A stretch of DNA of 64,000 bases from Sycon ciliatum (lineage: Eukaryota > Porifera > Calcarea > Leucosolenida > Sycettidae), in contig NC_088645.1 in NCBI RefSeq assembly GCF_964019385.1, positions 34,845,720 to 34,909,719 of the forward strand, in the 5' to 3' direction. This document shows, piece by piece, positions 8,585 to 18,439 of the stretch. A program made the translations under genes and the position numbers. Each line of letters begins with the position of its first letter. The first letter of the stretch is position 1. The notes under the pieces were generated by a model. That model was not told where the DNA came from, made no database searches, and saw only the letters and a program-made list of their open reading frames with translations.

Positions 8585-9144
8585 TGCAGTGCACAATGCA
8601 GACTACTGCAAGAAATCTGCTTTCTGCTGTTATTGCTGATCGACTGGCAGAACAAGGTCATGTAGACCTACCACAATGTGTATCGTCGCCGGAGTCGAAA
8701 CCATCTCGGCTTTCTAGAGTTTTGGTACGAGTGTGTCGCTTAGTCAGGTGCAGTGGATCGAGATTTCAGGTGCTGATGCAGCAACTGTGTTTCAACTCCA
8801 GAACGGGTCGTACGCAATTTCTTACATTTGCAAAAGAACTATTTAAAAACGGTATCAGCCATGTTAAAATTGTGGCCCTGTACTTATTCAGCAGCGAGTT
8901 AGCGAACATCTGTATGGAGAATTCAACGGAACTGGGATTGCACTATGTACATCATGTCATGACCTGGCACTTAGATTACATGACCACCAATGTTTCGCCC
9001 TGGTTGGCGGAAAAAGGAGGTTGGCAAAGTTTTGAAAACACCCTTACACACGACTTCAACTGGTCAAATCGCTCAGTATGGACTCATCCCCGTTCAGCCT
9101 TTTTGGCCATAATTTTTCTCATACTAATGGTTGAATGGATGTGA
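8581..9144 (+). CDS. Bcl-2-family-like protein of the Polinton
   Basis: 187 aa. Residues ~86-105 (ELFKNGISHVKIVALYLFSS) match the BH1 signature, whose cellular form is ELFRDGVNWGRIVAFF. Residues ~140-155 (PWLAEKGGWQSFENTL) match BH2 (PWIQENGGWDTF). A C-terminal hydrophobic segment, ~172-187, fits a tail anchor in the outer mitochondrial or ER membrane. A BH3-like stretch around residues 46-60 is weak. Bcl-2 homologues block or trigger apoptosis through BH3-groove binding; viral versions usually protect the infected cell. The start overlaps the integrase stop by 4 nt. Alignment and order of BH1, BH2 and anchor make the family call strong; whether it is anti-apoptotic is inference. Confidence 0.85.
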   Translation: MMQCTMQTTARNLLSAVIADRLAEQGHVDLPQCVSSPESKPSRLSRVLVRVCRLVRCSGSRFQVLMQQLCFNSRTGRTQFLTFAKELFKNGISHVKIVALYLFSSELANICMENSTELGLHYVHHVMTWHLDYMTTNVSPWLAEKGGWQSFENTLTHDFNWSNRSVWTHPRSAFLAIIFLILMVEWM

Positions 9145-9173
9145 GAAAAAATTCCCGGTACAGTAAGATCAAG
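9143..9173 (+). promoter_or_regulatory. late-type start motif before small membrane protein gene
   Basis: AGAAAAAATTCCCGGTACAG, then TAAGATCAAG and ATGG. It starts at the stop of the Bcl-2-like gene and fixes the start of the next gene at 9174 rather than the upstream in-frame ATG at 9135. Confidence 0.6.
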
Positions 9174-9569
9174 ATGGACTCCTCAAGCAATGCCACCCCA
9201 TCAGCCGAGCCATCAACTGCGAGCAACAGCGAAGCCTATGAGAAAGTGAAGGGGCGTTTGAATAAAGTTAAACTTACTCAACAACTACTCCTGCTTGCAC
9301 CAGTGTTGTTCGGAGCCAGCAATGTGGTGGCAGAGAAATCCACTCAAACCTCACCAGCCGAAAGAACAAGCATCATAACTACATTCATACTGGCCATCAT
9401 ATGGACTTTAATCTCATTTTTATGTCATCATTGTGAGCATAAATTTACGCAAGTATATAAGCATTTTCTCAAGCTGGGGAAATATATGCCCGCAGATACT
9501 GAACTTGATCAATTTGATGATATATGGACTATGCTGCGCACACACTGCAAACCAAAGTATGTAGGGTAA
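9174..9569 (+). CDS. small two-helix membrane protein of the Polinton, unknown
   Basis: 131 aa. A Ser/Thr/Ala-rich N-terminus is followed by two probable membrane segments, about residues 37-55 (QQLLLLAPVLFGASNVV) and 68-88 (IITTFILAIIWTLISFL), then a charged C-terminal tail with a CHHCEH cluster. No homologue recognised. As the last plus-strand gene next to the Bcl-2-like gene it could be a membrane or entry factor; no function is claimed. Confidence 0.6.
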   Translation: MDSSSNATPSAEPSTASNSEAYEKVKGRLNKVKLTQQLLLLAPVLFGASNVVAEKSTQTSPAERTSIITTFILAIIWTLISFLCHHCEHKFTQVYKHFLKLGKYMPADTELDQFDDIWTMLRTHCKPKYVG

Positions 9570-9774
9570 TATTTTATGATGCGATGAAGATTATTATACC
9601 GCACAATGCACTATATCCTGCAATATAATTGAGGCACAAGCCTGAAATATTTAACAAAAATGTAGAGTGTTGGAGCCAGCTCCACACGTCAAGAAAGGAG
9701 GAATATTAGACAGAAGAATGGCGGGGAGTTTTGCATGAAAATGATGAAACATGTTCAATGTGGGGTCCTGCCCA
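9570..9774. other. gap between convergent Polinton genes with a small hairpin
   Basis: AT-rich 205 bp between the membrane protein gene and the polymerase gene, which converge here. TGGAGC-CA-GCTCCA at 9671-9684 forms a 6-bp stem with a 2-nt loop and could mark transcript ends. No clear AATAAA signal is seen. Confidence 0.4.
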
Positions 9775-12700
9775 TTAAATGTCCTTGTGACCATATGCAA
9801 GTGTGGCCATGCCATCATCCAGTATATACCGCTTGCAGTCGAATGGAGACAATGCCACCTTGGTGGTTACCTCCTCATACACTGTGTGGCAATGTGATCG
9901 GAGACCCGTCATAGGCCTGGCAGACACACGATGACTGAGCAGTGCATCTACATAGTCCTTGTGGGTGATGGTATTTGCCAGGACTGCCTTTCGCACACCC
10001 TTGGCCCGTTTGGCCGATTCCTGTCCGATGTAGGAGTACATCTTCGATCTTAGACCTACAAACTCCACCATGGATTTCCCACCAAGCTCATCTTTGAATT
10101 TGCCAACCACTTTCTTATTGGCAGAAGTGTACTGAGGATGGTCAGTGGGAAAGTTGCTGGTGTCATACAGAGACAGATCCATCTCTGCATAGACATCACC
10201 GGTGGTTATGTGCACAATAACAGAGTCGGTGTCGGTGTACAACAGCCGGATTCTGCTACCATACTGCTCCTTCAGCACATCGTAGTAGAAGGAGTACATG
10301 TGCACCTTTGACAGGTCTAGTATCGACATACCCACATAGACCGGCTTGTTGAGCTTGATCTCAGTGTACTGCTTTTCTATTCCGACAAGCCCGTTCGGGA
10401 AAATGTCATGCCGCACATATGTAGGCTTGCTCACTGCCCTCAGTACCTGCTCCTCACTTTCTTCTCGCAAGAGATCGATGCGTGCTCGATTACGAACGTT
10501 CTCCATCGTCTTGCCAAAGACTGAGTTGTTCATCAGCTGCAGCACACAAACAGGAAAAACATGACACATGAGAATCATATCATACCATTCCTTCACATCA
10601 GCATATTTTCAATTAGCATACTCCACGTCACACTTGCACCATACATGCAACAACAAAAAACAACAACAACAACATACGAGACTGCACACAACGGTTGCAT
10701 TTACCTTGTAAAAGCTCTTCTCAAAGTCGGTTGTAGCCCTCGTGCGAAGTGCAGTGTTCAGATTGATGTAGGGAGCCATCCAGGCACTCTGCTGAAATCC
10801 CAACACCTTGTGAACAGCGGTCACCACCATGCCCAGACGCGAATACAGCTGCAGTGTACGGTAGTGTAACACATACTTGGACTTGGGTAGGAGACTGGGT
10901 GTCAACTTGACTCCATCTACGGCTGACACTTTGAGCTCCTCCACAAGTGCTTGTTGGTATGGTGATAGCTTATCTGAGAATGTTCTCATCACTTCCGGTG
11001 CGAGTGGATAATCATTGAAGTAGTAGTGCAGCGAAGAGGGTACCTCAAGATCACACTCCACAATGAACCCAGTGCTCGAATCTACAGGGTGTGCCAGTAT
11101 CTCGGACAGGTTCTTGTCACACCAGGCAAACTCAGATGTCGGCATACTCTGGCACATAGCCCAGCCATACAGGTTGTTGGCATCAAGGTATAGCAGGTAT
11201 GATGTGGGCTCGGCAGGATTGTACTGATCCATCGTTGGGTTGTTGGCCTTGCCGTACCGCTGCGACGCCATTGAGATGCCCCCACGTAGACCGGCTTCGA
11301 CAAACAGATGCATGTCTACATCCGTGAGCAGCTGCAGTTCAATCTGGGTGAACCGTAGTAGAGCATCCCATGCATATCCTACATAACACCATACAACACA
11401 CCAGAACACAAACACGAAAGTCAATACACCATGCAAAAAGTATAAAAATACACCGACAAGAAAGCACAAGAATACTAACAGAGAACACCATCTAAAGGAG
11501 AGAATGCATTGGACAACAACAAAGACTGATGAACATACCTGGGAGAGTAAGGTAATGGGCTGGATCCAACCCATACGTCTTGTATGCCGTCTTGCGGAAA
11601 TGCTCAAAGACATCTGCTAGAAGATAGACATCTGTTTGCAAATAGAGGTCATGATATGCCTCCATTGTACTGCACTCAAATGTCTGCAAAAAAAAACAAA
11701 AAAAAAAAACACATCAACGCACACATGCACACATCCATACACACAAGCATCCACACATCCACAGATGGAGAGCAATGAGTACAAAAAATGAGTAGAGCAC
11801 ATCACAACAGCATTCAAAAGTCATAAGTAGAGCACAGTACAAAAAGCATGGCATCAGGGAAATTCTGAGGGGCAAGGCACAAGCTGCTTACCTGCCATAC
11901 GTTCTGAGCATGGGCATAGTCGGCATCACTGATACCTTCTCCAGTCAAACTAGACTCAAATGCTGATTTAGGTGGCAGCTGTGTCTCATCAAACCGAGCA
12001 AAGGAGTCCATGTACTCGTAGGGGTAGACACCCTTACGCAGGAGAAGGTCATGATGGGCCAATGTACGAGTAAGCTTGAAGGCATCTTCCGGAGTGTTGC
12101 TCACCAACGAGTCCAGAGAGGAGTTCAAGAAGGCCATGGAGTCGATGAAGCGGTACTGACGCCACTTGAATGAAATATATTTCTCCATGTTGTTGGCGAT
12201 GACACTGATCTCACCAACCTTCTTAATCCGCTTACGCTGGTTAGAGTCCTCGTACTCCACCTCTTCAACCTCGGTCATACCAATGTGGGCGATGAGGTGG
12301 TGGGCATCGTACCCTTTCAGGTTGTGAAACACAACCGGAATGATCTGGCGATCTGGGTAGATACTTAGCTGAATATTACACTGGTAGTGTGCAGCACCAC
12401 GGTAGTCGCCTGTGCAGATATTCAGAAAGAGGGGAATACACAAACATAGTAAACATCTACAGTGAAGGTGATACCACAGACAATACAATTCAATACACCG
12501 TGATAAAACACATATGCAAACAGCTACAAAGACATGAAAATGCACTATACACATCATGCGCATATCTACACACAACTGCAAAACAACAAAAATAAACAAA
12601 AAAATTATAATACTTACCAGTGAGATGATCATGATCACGAACACGATCTTCTCCAAGTACTGCGTCACATATCCAGCAGTTGACTGCGTTCTGAAACTCA

Positions 12701-14309
12701 AGCTCCAGTTCTGCTGTCATGCGAATTGGCTTGGTATCAGCCAAATCCTCCTGGATACTGCCTTCCAACTCTTTGAGACTGTCGAAAAAGTTGTGAATGG
12801 CATTCTCACTGCAGTCGTCAAACTCACCACGGACTTCACCGTTGGATCGGATGGCAGCATATCTACAAGAGCATAAAAGAAGAGGGAAAGTAAGAATAAG
12901 TGATTTTTTTGAAAAAATGGAATCACACAAAATGCACATACTACAACACGAACACAATTAGGGGAGAACAAGACAAGAAGGAATAACAGGAAGCACTGTG
13001 CAGGCATGAGTACAGCAAAAATTAGTCAAAAACAACACCAACAACAAAACATACCTGATGCTGCATGGTACATGACGGGCTGTGCGTACAGTGCTGCTGC
13101 CATGCTGTTCCTCCATCGGCTCAATGATGGCCTCCGTATCAGCGTAAATGATATATGGAGCCACCATCCTGTGCTTCAAATTTGTATATTTGAGGATGCT
13201 GTCCTTTGCTGTGGGCATGACGACTGGCACGGGCTTCATCACCTGACATCTCTCGCTGTGATGCTGCAGGGAGTCTGCTGTTTTGTGTGCGGAGAGGCAT
13301 CGGAAGCAGTAGTGTGTTGCCCGCTTGTTCTTATTCTCACATGCACGACTGAAGTTTTTTATCCATGTGAAGTGGTTGTCATGTAGAAGCAGGTTGATGG
13401 GAGTCTCCTGTCGCTCGCTGAGATACAGTGGGTACAGATTCCCCTCGTAGCCAAACACATTGATTGCAAGACCATTCTGTAACTCCACTTTGGGTACATC
13501 ACGGAGCGTTGCAGGGAACATCACACCATCGAACCGCAGCTCCTCCACATACTGGGTGTACTTGGATGCACGCCCTGCATTCTGTTCGACTGGGTGCAGC
13601 GCTGACAACAACGCCCACATCAAACACCTGTCATCGCTGTTCTTTACGTTAATGATGGCCTTCTTTTTTTCTAATTTCGGTGGGATAGCAGCTGCACCAC
13701 CTACAGTACACCACAAAAATACAACGAAGGCTTTGCTCAGAGTAACACCACATCACAACTACACCCTCTCGACAATCACGAAAAACTGTACATCTGGTGC
13801 AAAACATACGTCTACAACTTTCCACAAGAAATTTGACAGGCTTCGAACAAACACTGTCGGATGAACAGAAACTCACCTCGAAGAGGAGTGTACTTTGCTG
13901 TCGACACATCCAGCTGCCTCACTCGAGAAACGGTCCAGTTGGATCCGTTCTGCACCCACTTATCAATAAGACCAGTGATCCTCGCCACCATCGTCTTGAC
14001 TGCACTATCAATATCCCCTTCGCTGAGGATCCGAGCCGGTCTACTTCTAAAAAACGGGACGGCAGACAAACTACCCGTGGCCGACTCTCGTGTCATCTCC
14101 ACCCTCAAAACTAAAACCACCTTGAAAGGGTGAGACTGAAGCTCCTCGAGCAGAACCTGTCGGAGCTCGTCATGATGGCTGCTGAAAAAGACGAGAGGAT
14201 CAGTGCCTGAACCTGGCAAAGAAAACTTTTTCAAAAAACCACGCACGGCACTCGAGGTGGGCTGTCTGGGCTGCCTGGATCGTTTTGCACTTGGCTCCGC
14301 CATCGTCAC
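9775..14309 (-). CDS. POLB: protein-primed family B DNA polymerase of the Polinton, intron-split
   Basis: Seven coding blocks read leftward at roughly 13.9-14.3, 13.05-13.7, 12.6-12.9, 11.9-12.4, 11.5-11.7, 10.7-11.4 and 9.8-10.5 kb, separated by AT-rich gaps whose edges look like GT-AG introns. Motifs fall in the proper order: exonuclease I YADTEA near 13.14 kb, Exo II HNLKGYD near 12.31 kb, Exo III YLQTDVYLLAD near 11.63 kb, polymerase A YLDANNLYG near 11.18 kb, motif B NNSVFGK near 10.52 kb and motif C YTDTDS near 10.23 kb. This is the replicative polymerase that would copy the linear element from a protein primer. No late-type motif precedes the ATG at 14309. The block limits are approximate. 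Confidence 0.9.
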
Positions 14310-14337
14310 GTCACCTCCAGCACTGCCTACAACATAC

Positions 14338-14366
14338 TGAGGAAAAAATCTCCCCGTACAGCGTAT
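14338..14366 (+). promoter_or_regulatory. orphan late-type start motif at right end of the Polinton
   Basis: GAGGAAAAAATCTCCCCGTA then CAGCGTATATGAGG. It has the same build as the capsid gene motifs but points rightward, away from the polymerase gene and toward the hairpin array. The frame after it is doubtful. Confidence 0.45.
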
Positions 14367-14639
14367 ATGAGGTCGGCTATCACCCTACAATGCATTAATG
14401 ACACGTGTACACCTTGTGTATGCGTCTTTTCCGCAGGGTCACTGAAGGTCGCACGCTCCGCGTGCTTATGCGCGCATGCGCAATATGTCACTGCACATCT
14501 ACGATGTGCAAATCAGGGAGTAGTACGTATTTTACTACTCCCCGGTGCGAATGCACCGAACGTGCACAAGTGCACGGTCGCCACGGAAAAGAACATGATG
14601 ACATTTATGACATGGCAGGGGTCAAAGGTCAAACCCTAG
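14367..14639 (+). CDS. doubtful small frame after orphan motif
   Basis: 90 aa beginning at the ATG that follows the orphan start motif. Cys-rich near the N-terminus, no recognised domain, and it runs straight through the hairpin array, so its composition is shaped by the palindromes. It may be a chance frame or the remains of a small gene at the element end. Confidence 0.2.
   Translation: MRSAITLQCINDTCTPCVCVFSAGSLKVARSACLCAHAQYVTAHLRCANQGVVRILLLPGANAPNVHKCTVATEKNMMTFMTWQGSKVKP
14451..14576. repeat. array of five perfect hairpins plus a palindrome
   Basis: Within 126 bp: GCACGC-TCC-GCGTGC (14451-14465), palindrome GCGCATGCGC (14472-14481), an 8-bp stem with TAC loop (14492-14510), a 10-bp stem with 7-nt loop (14516-14542), CGGTGC-GAAT-GCACCG (14543-14558) and CGTGCAC-AA-GTGCACG (14561-14576). 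All stems are perfect. They sit between the polymerase start and the right edge of the Polinton. Confidence 0.85.
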
Positions 14640-14800
14640 GGGGTCCCGGGGCCAGACCAAGCGCGCCCGATACAGTGTGCCTTATTTAACCCAAAGGTCA
14701 AAGGTCAAACCCTGGGGGAGTCCCGGGGCCAGACCAAGCACGACCGACACAGTGTACCTTATTTGGCCCAAAGGTCAAAGGTCAAAAAGTGAGCCAGAAC
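14617..14800. repeat. 76-77 bp tandem repeat carrying AGGTCA direct repeats
   Basis: About 2.3 copies of a unit that starts with GGTCAAAGGTCAAACCC and ends with a CCTTATTT step. Each copy carries AGGTCA-A-AGGTCA or a one-base variant (14619-14631, 14695-14707, 14772-14784), the DR1 arrangement bound by RXR/HNF4-type nuclear receptors. Regulatory use is only a possibility. Confidence 0.8.
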
Positions 14801-14810
14801 CCGCCCCGCA

Positions 14811-15905
14811 CTTACTACTCAAGGATACTGCCCTGCGGCACGCCAGCTTTGGTCGGGTACGGACTGGAAAGTTCACCTCCAACTGCAACCCTCAAGTGAC
14901 GATCAGTCAGGTAATCCCTCAGCCAAGCGAGAAGTGGACCAGTTACACCATAGCATTGTGCCTTGTGCAAAACGCCTACATGAGAGACGCGGTCGAATGC
15001 GCCAGCCACATCAACTGCAATGACTCGAACCACACCACCTCTGGCTGCAACGCGACTCCATTGGTAGTTGAGTAGCGTGAGTATGTCCTGGGTGCCGAGT
15101 TGGCTGCGGAAGCCATACTGACTTTTCGATAAGATGTTGTGTGCCTCCAGGAACTGTCGGTGTGAGTGGTTAATAATGGCCTCCATGACTTTCGACAGAA
15201 TAGAGAGTAGGGAGATCGGGCGGTAGTTCTTAACATCAGACTTGGATTTTTTCTTGTGCACCGGCACGACCATTGCCGTCTTCCACATTGTAGGTTGCCG
15301 ACCTTGGTGGAAGGCCTGCGAAAAGAGCCGCGACACTGGTGCAGCCAGCTCTTTGCTGCATTGCCGGAGTACACGCCCGGGGATGCCATCTGGACCCGTG
15401 GCTTTGGCGGGGTGGAGTTGCCTCAGCTTCCGCTCAACCGTGCTTGGCCGAAAGTGGACATTGCGGAGTTGGGCTTGAGATCGGGGGCGGACTGGAGGGA
15501 GGCTGTTGGCTTGCAAGTCGTTGTCACCAAGACTGCACTTTGCGGAGAAATACTGCCCAAATGCTTCGGCCTTTTCGCTGCAGGTGGTGTGCTCAGTTCC
15601 GTTCGACGCACGCAGAACAGGTATGTCTGCAGAGCGGTGTCCTTGCCCACCTGCTCGCTTGACGGTTGTCCACCATTGTCGGCTGGAAAGGGCACCTTCT
15701 CTTATCTTTCGGCGGATACTGGTAGTGTGCGCTTGCTTGGCTCTGTGCAGACAGTTTGTTGCTTCACCTGTTGCCATAGAGTAGGCCAGCCGCAGGTGTG
15801 CATTGTTGGGCGAAGATCGGTGACGTCGCCAGGCACGTTGCTTCCTGTCAACAGCTTCCTGGCACTCAGGTGACCACCAGGCTGGGTCTCCCTGGCGTAG
15901 CTTCA
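14811..15905 (-). pseudogene. AP-endonuclease-type LINE fragment, reverse transcriptase part
   Basis: One open frame from about 15904 down to the edge at 14815. It begins in the endonuclease-RT linker (PAWWSPECQEAV), runs through KATGPDGIPGRVL, VVPVHKKKSKSDVKNYRPIS, the palm aspartate in IAVDVAGAFDRVSH, and stops right after AGVPQGSILE. The YADD box and everything 3' are gone. It is of the same family as the LINE at 49.7-54.4 kb but clearly diverged. Both ends are cut: the 5' side abuts the 15.9-kb repeat, the 3' side abuts the tandem repeat by the Polinton. Confidence 0.85.
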
Positions 15906-18360
15906 GGGGTGATGCAATGAATTTTGAACTGGGTCACTCAATTGCCTGTCTTCGCCCTTTGTTTTTTCTTGAATGTCGTAGGAACAAGCGTCAGATGGCG
16001 ATGTTGGAGCATCAACTGGGTCACAGCCATCAAGTCTAACTTCGACCATATCCTCGAGACAACTCCAGTCTGCGGGGAATGCTCGCTGTCGTCTCCCGCC
16101 AAAAGGACGCGGAAGAGACCGAGCACAGCCTCCAAACATGGCTGGTGCTGGAAATGGTGGAGCATCAACAGGGCCGCATACTACCGCATATGGACGAATG
16201 ACGTTGAATCCCACCGAACAACCTGGATCTAAGCAGAAGATGAGGGATAGTGACAGTGATTCGTTGCAGAGTGCGTTGTCCCCATCGAGTGAATCGCCGT
16301 CCCTTCAGGCCAGAAAGAAGCCTGAATCCAATCGGTTTGCAGGGCTTCGGAGTGCGCTACTCGGCCTTGTAACTGAGATACACGCCAAAAACGGAACCTT
16401 GAAAGAGAGACAACTCCAGTCTGCGGGGAATGCTCGTTGTCGTCTCCCGCCAAAAGGACGCGGAAGGAGCCGAGCACAGCCTCCAAACATGGCTGGTGCT
16501 GGAGATGTTGGAGCATCAACAGGGCCGCATACTGCCGCATATGGACGAATGACGTTGACTCCCACCGAACAACCTGGATCCAAGCAGAAGATGAGTGATA
16601 GTGATAGTGATTCGTTGCAGAGTGCGTCGTTCACATCGAGTGAGTCGCCGACCCTCCAGGCCAGAAAGAACCCTGAATCCAATCGCTATGCAGGGCTTCG
16701 GGGTGCGCTACTCGGCCTGGTAACTGAAGTACACGCCAAGAACGAAACCTTGAAAAAGGAGCAGTCCACACTGTATTCTGGATATGTGCAAGCGGTGAAT
16801 AAGCCGAACGGGACTCCCACCGAACAACCGGGGCACATTCAAAGCTGAAGAACAGATGTGTCCAGCCAGCCTAAATCAGTGTAATACGCTAAGCAGTGAT
16901 GTTATAATTTCTCGCCGGCCGAGGGGAGCGAGTGAGGCGAGAAATAATTTCTCGTGCAACAAAATTTTTTTTCTTGCGAATATTGAATCTGATGTTTTCT
17001 CTTTTTGTTGCTGTTCTTTTTGCCTGACTCCTTCAGTCAGTGTTTTGTGTCTCGCCAGTGTCTCCAGCACCCACTCTTAATGTCTGCCCATCTTCTTCCA
17101 TTTCTTTATTGGCTGTAGATATGTTGTGCCTGTTTTTATGCTGCCATGTTGCCACTTGGGGTTAAACTCCCGGTTTTTTCCCTCATTCGTACGTTCGTCG
17201 GCGCGAGGGTTTTTTCCCGGCTGGCTCGGTCCAGAGAAATTAATCTGACGGTCCCAAGTGGTGCTTGTCCTGGCTTATTTATGTTAGGTGAATGTACTCA
17301 TTCTTTCTTCCTGGGGTCTGTCCCCCTGTTGCTGCTCCTAGTTTTCTTTTGCATTCCGGTTCACATCTGGCTGCGGCCTATTACCCTTACTCTATGTGCT
17401 CCTACCGCTGTTGTCTGGGTCCATGTCGTTATATCGGTGTATGTGGAGCGAGAAGAGATGAAAACTAGAAAAACTGCCACTGAAGGTACTGAGGACCAGG
17501 CAGACTGCATATCAGAAGTGTATTCCACGCCTCCAGCAATGTTATCTATTTAGACAAGCAACCATACTGCTGTAGCCTAGCCACCAGACCACGCCATCAG
17601 GGGCATGCCAGTTTCCAGATTTTTCTGAATGGCATCACTGGTTTCTACAAATGTGCAAGTGGAATCAAATTCTAGGCTATTTGTCCAGGTTTGCTGCGGA
17701 AGCACTCTTGTTTGTTGTACTGTTCTAGGGATTGAGCGACCCTGATCTGTCATCTGTGACTAGTAATACAGTGTATATGTACATTCCTAGCTATGTGTTC
17801 ATTACCAAGCTGTTTCAGTGTGAGCGCTCTGCTACCACCAAATTAGGTTTCTTTCCTCTTTTATCTTCACATTATTCTACAAGTTTTTCCACTATTCCGT
17901 TTCACACACACACCCATAGTACATTCTATGCATTTTCTGCTGGAGATACACACATCAGGGTATCATAATGTTCATTTTTTTTTTATATTTAATTTCACCG
18001 TCCACTGGCAGAGGCCAATGCAAAGGAGGGGGCGTTAGCCAGCCGAGGCAAGAGAAGAAAAAAGAAAGGAAGAAAAGAATGCATCAGCGGGGTGAAATTT
18101 TTCAGTTTGTTGACCACTGTGGGGAGCGGCGAGATAAGCTAGTAAAAGAGACGAACGAGCCTACAACGTGGCATGACATTTAACATGGTCTATGAACTGT
18201 CTAATATTGGATATTGCCTTCATTTCTATGGGCAGCCTAAGCCAACACGATTATGCCGAGAAGATAGAAGACTTGGTAAACCTAGTTACCGTGCGAAAGT
18301 AAACACATTATACTTGCTGAGATGTTCAGGGACAATGTTCAGTTAAATACGATAGACCAG
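15906..18360 (+). repeat. segmental repeat unit, copy 1
   Basis: Matches 33944-36180 closely over its length and 42098-43700 over the first 1.6 kb. It contains the third exon of the multi-copy gene family (15982-16848), then an inverted repeat ATTTCTCGCC/GGCGAGAAAT around 16907-16946, a CTTTTTGCCTGACTCC stretch, and a downstream part with no coding signal (17.6-18.36 kb) shared with 35.6-36.18 kb. Confidence 0.85.
15982..16848 (+). CDS. third exon of the multi-copy repeat gene, copy 1
   Basis: An intron-type acceptor (TGAATGTCGTAG) precedes an open frame of 288 codons to the stop at 16848, the same length as the copy at 34022. It contains two tandem copies of a ~110-residue module with conserved pieces [43 protein letters not shown] and LLGLVTE(V/I)HAK. 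No known domain. The first two exons are not seen upstream, so this copy is probably an exon-only duplicate. Confidence 0.55.
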   Translation, partial: EQASDGDVGASTGSQPSSLTSTISSRQLQSAGNARCRLPPKGRGRDRAQPPNMAGAGNGGASTGPHTTAYGRMTLNPTEQPGSKQKMRDSDSDSLQSALSPSSESPSLQARKKPESNRFAGLRSALLGLVTEIHAKNGTLKERQLQSAGNARCRLPPKGRGRSRAQPPNMAGAGDVGASTGPHTAAYGRMTLTPTEQPGSKQKMSDSDSDSLQSASFTSSESPTLQARKNPESNRYAGLRGALLGLVTEVHAKNETLKKEQSTLYSGYVQAVNKPNGTPTEQPGHIQS

Positions 18361-18439
18361 AACGCATGACTGTCTCTGCAGGATAAAGATGGGGCTGGTG
18401 GAGGCCAAACTATGTAGATCAGTGGAGGGGAAAAGAGAC

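Larger units (their letters stand above)
164..14640. mobile_element. Polinton/Maverick (adintovirus-like) element
   Basis: The span holds the hallmark Polinton gene set in compact order: penton-like and double-jelly-roll capsid proteins, packaging ATPase, adenain-like protease, retroviral-type integrase with chromodomain, and family B DNA polymerase. Plus-strand genes fill 0.4-9.6 kb except for a divergent collagen-like gene; the polymerase runs leftward from 14.3 to 9.8 kb. The element looks whole or nearly whole, with no obvious break in the capsid-side genes, which suggests a young copy. The terminal inverted repeats and 6-bp target duplication typical of the family were not resolved. The left end is near or beyond the window start. 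The right end lies somewhere between 14.31 and 14.81 kb, where a LINE fragment begins. Accessory genes (TFIIB-like, Bcl-2-like, collagen-like) are unusual cargo. Confidence 0.93.

Noticed and set aside
14617-14800. CRISPR-like array
   Set aside because: Only 2.3 contiguous units with no distinct spacers, in an animal genome.
15903-16682. Minus-strand frames rich in Pro/Val/Asp within the segmental repeat
   Set aside because: They are antisense shadows of the third exon; only the plus strand has acceptor sites and matching length between copies.
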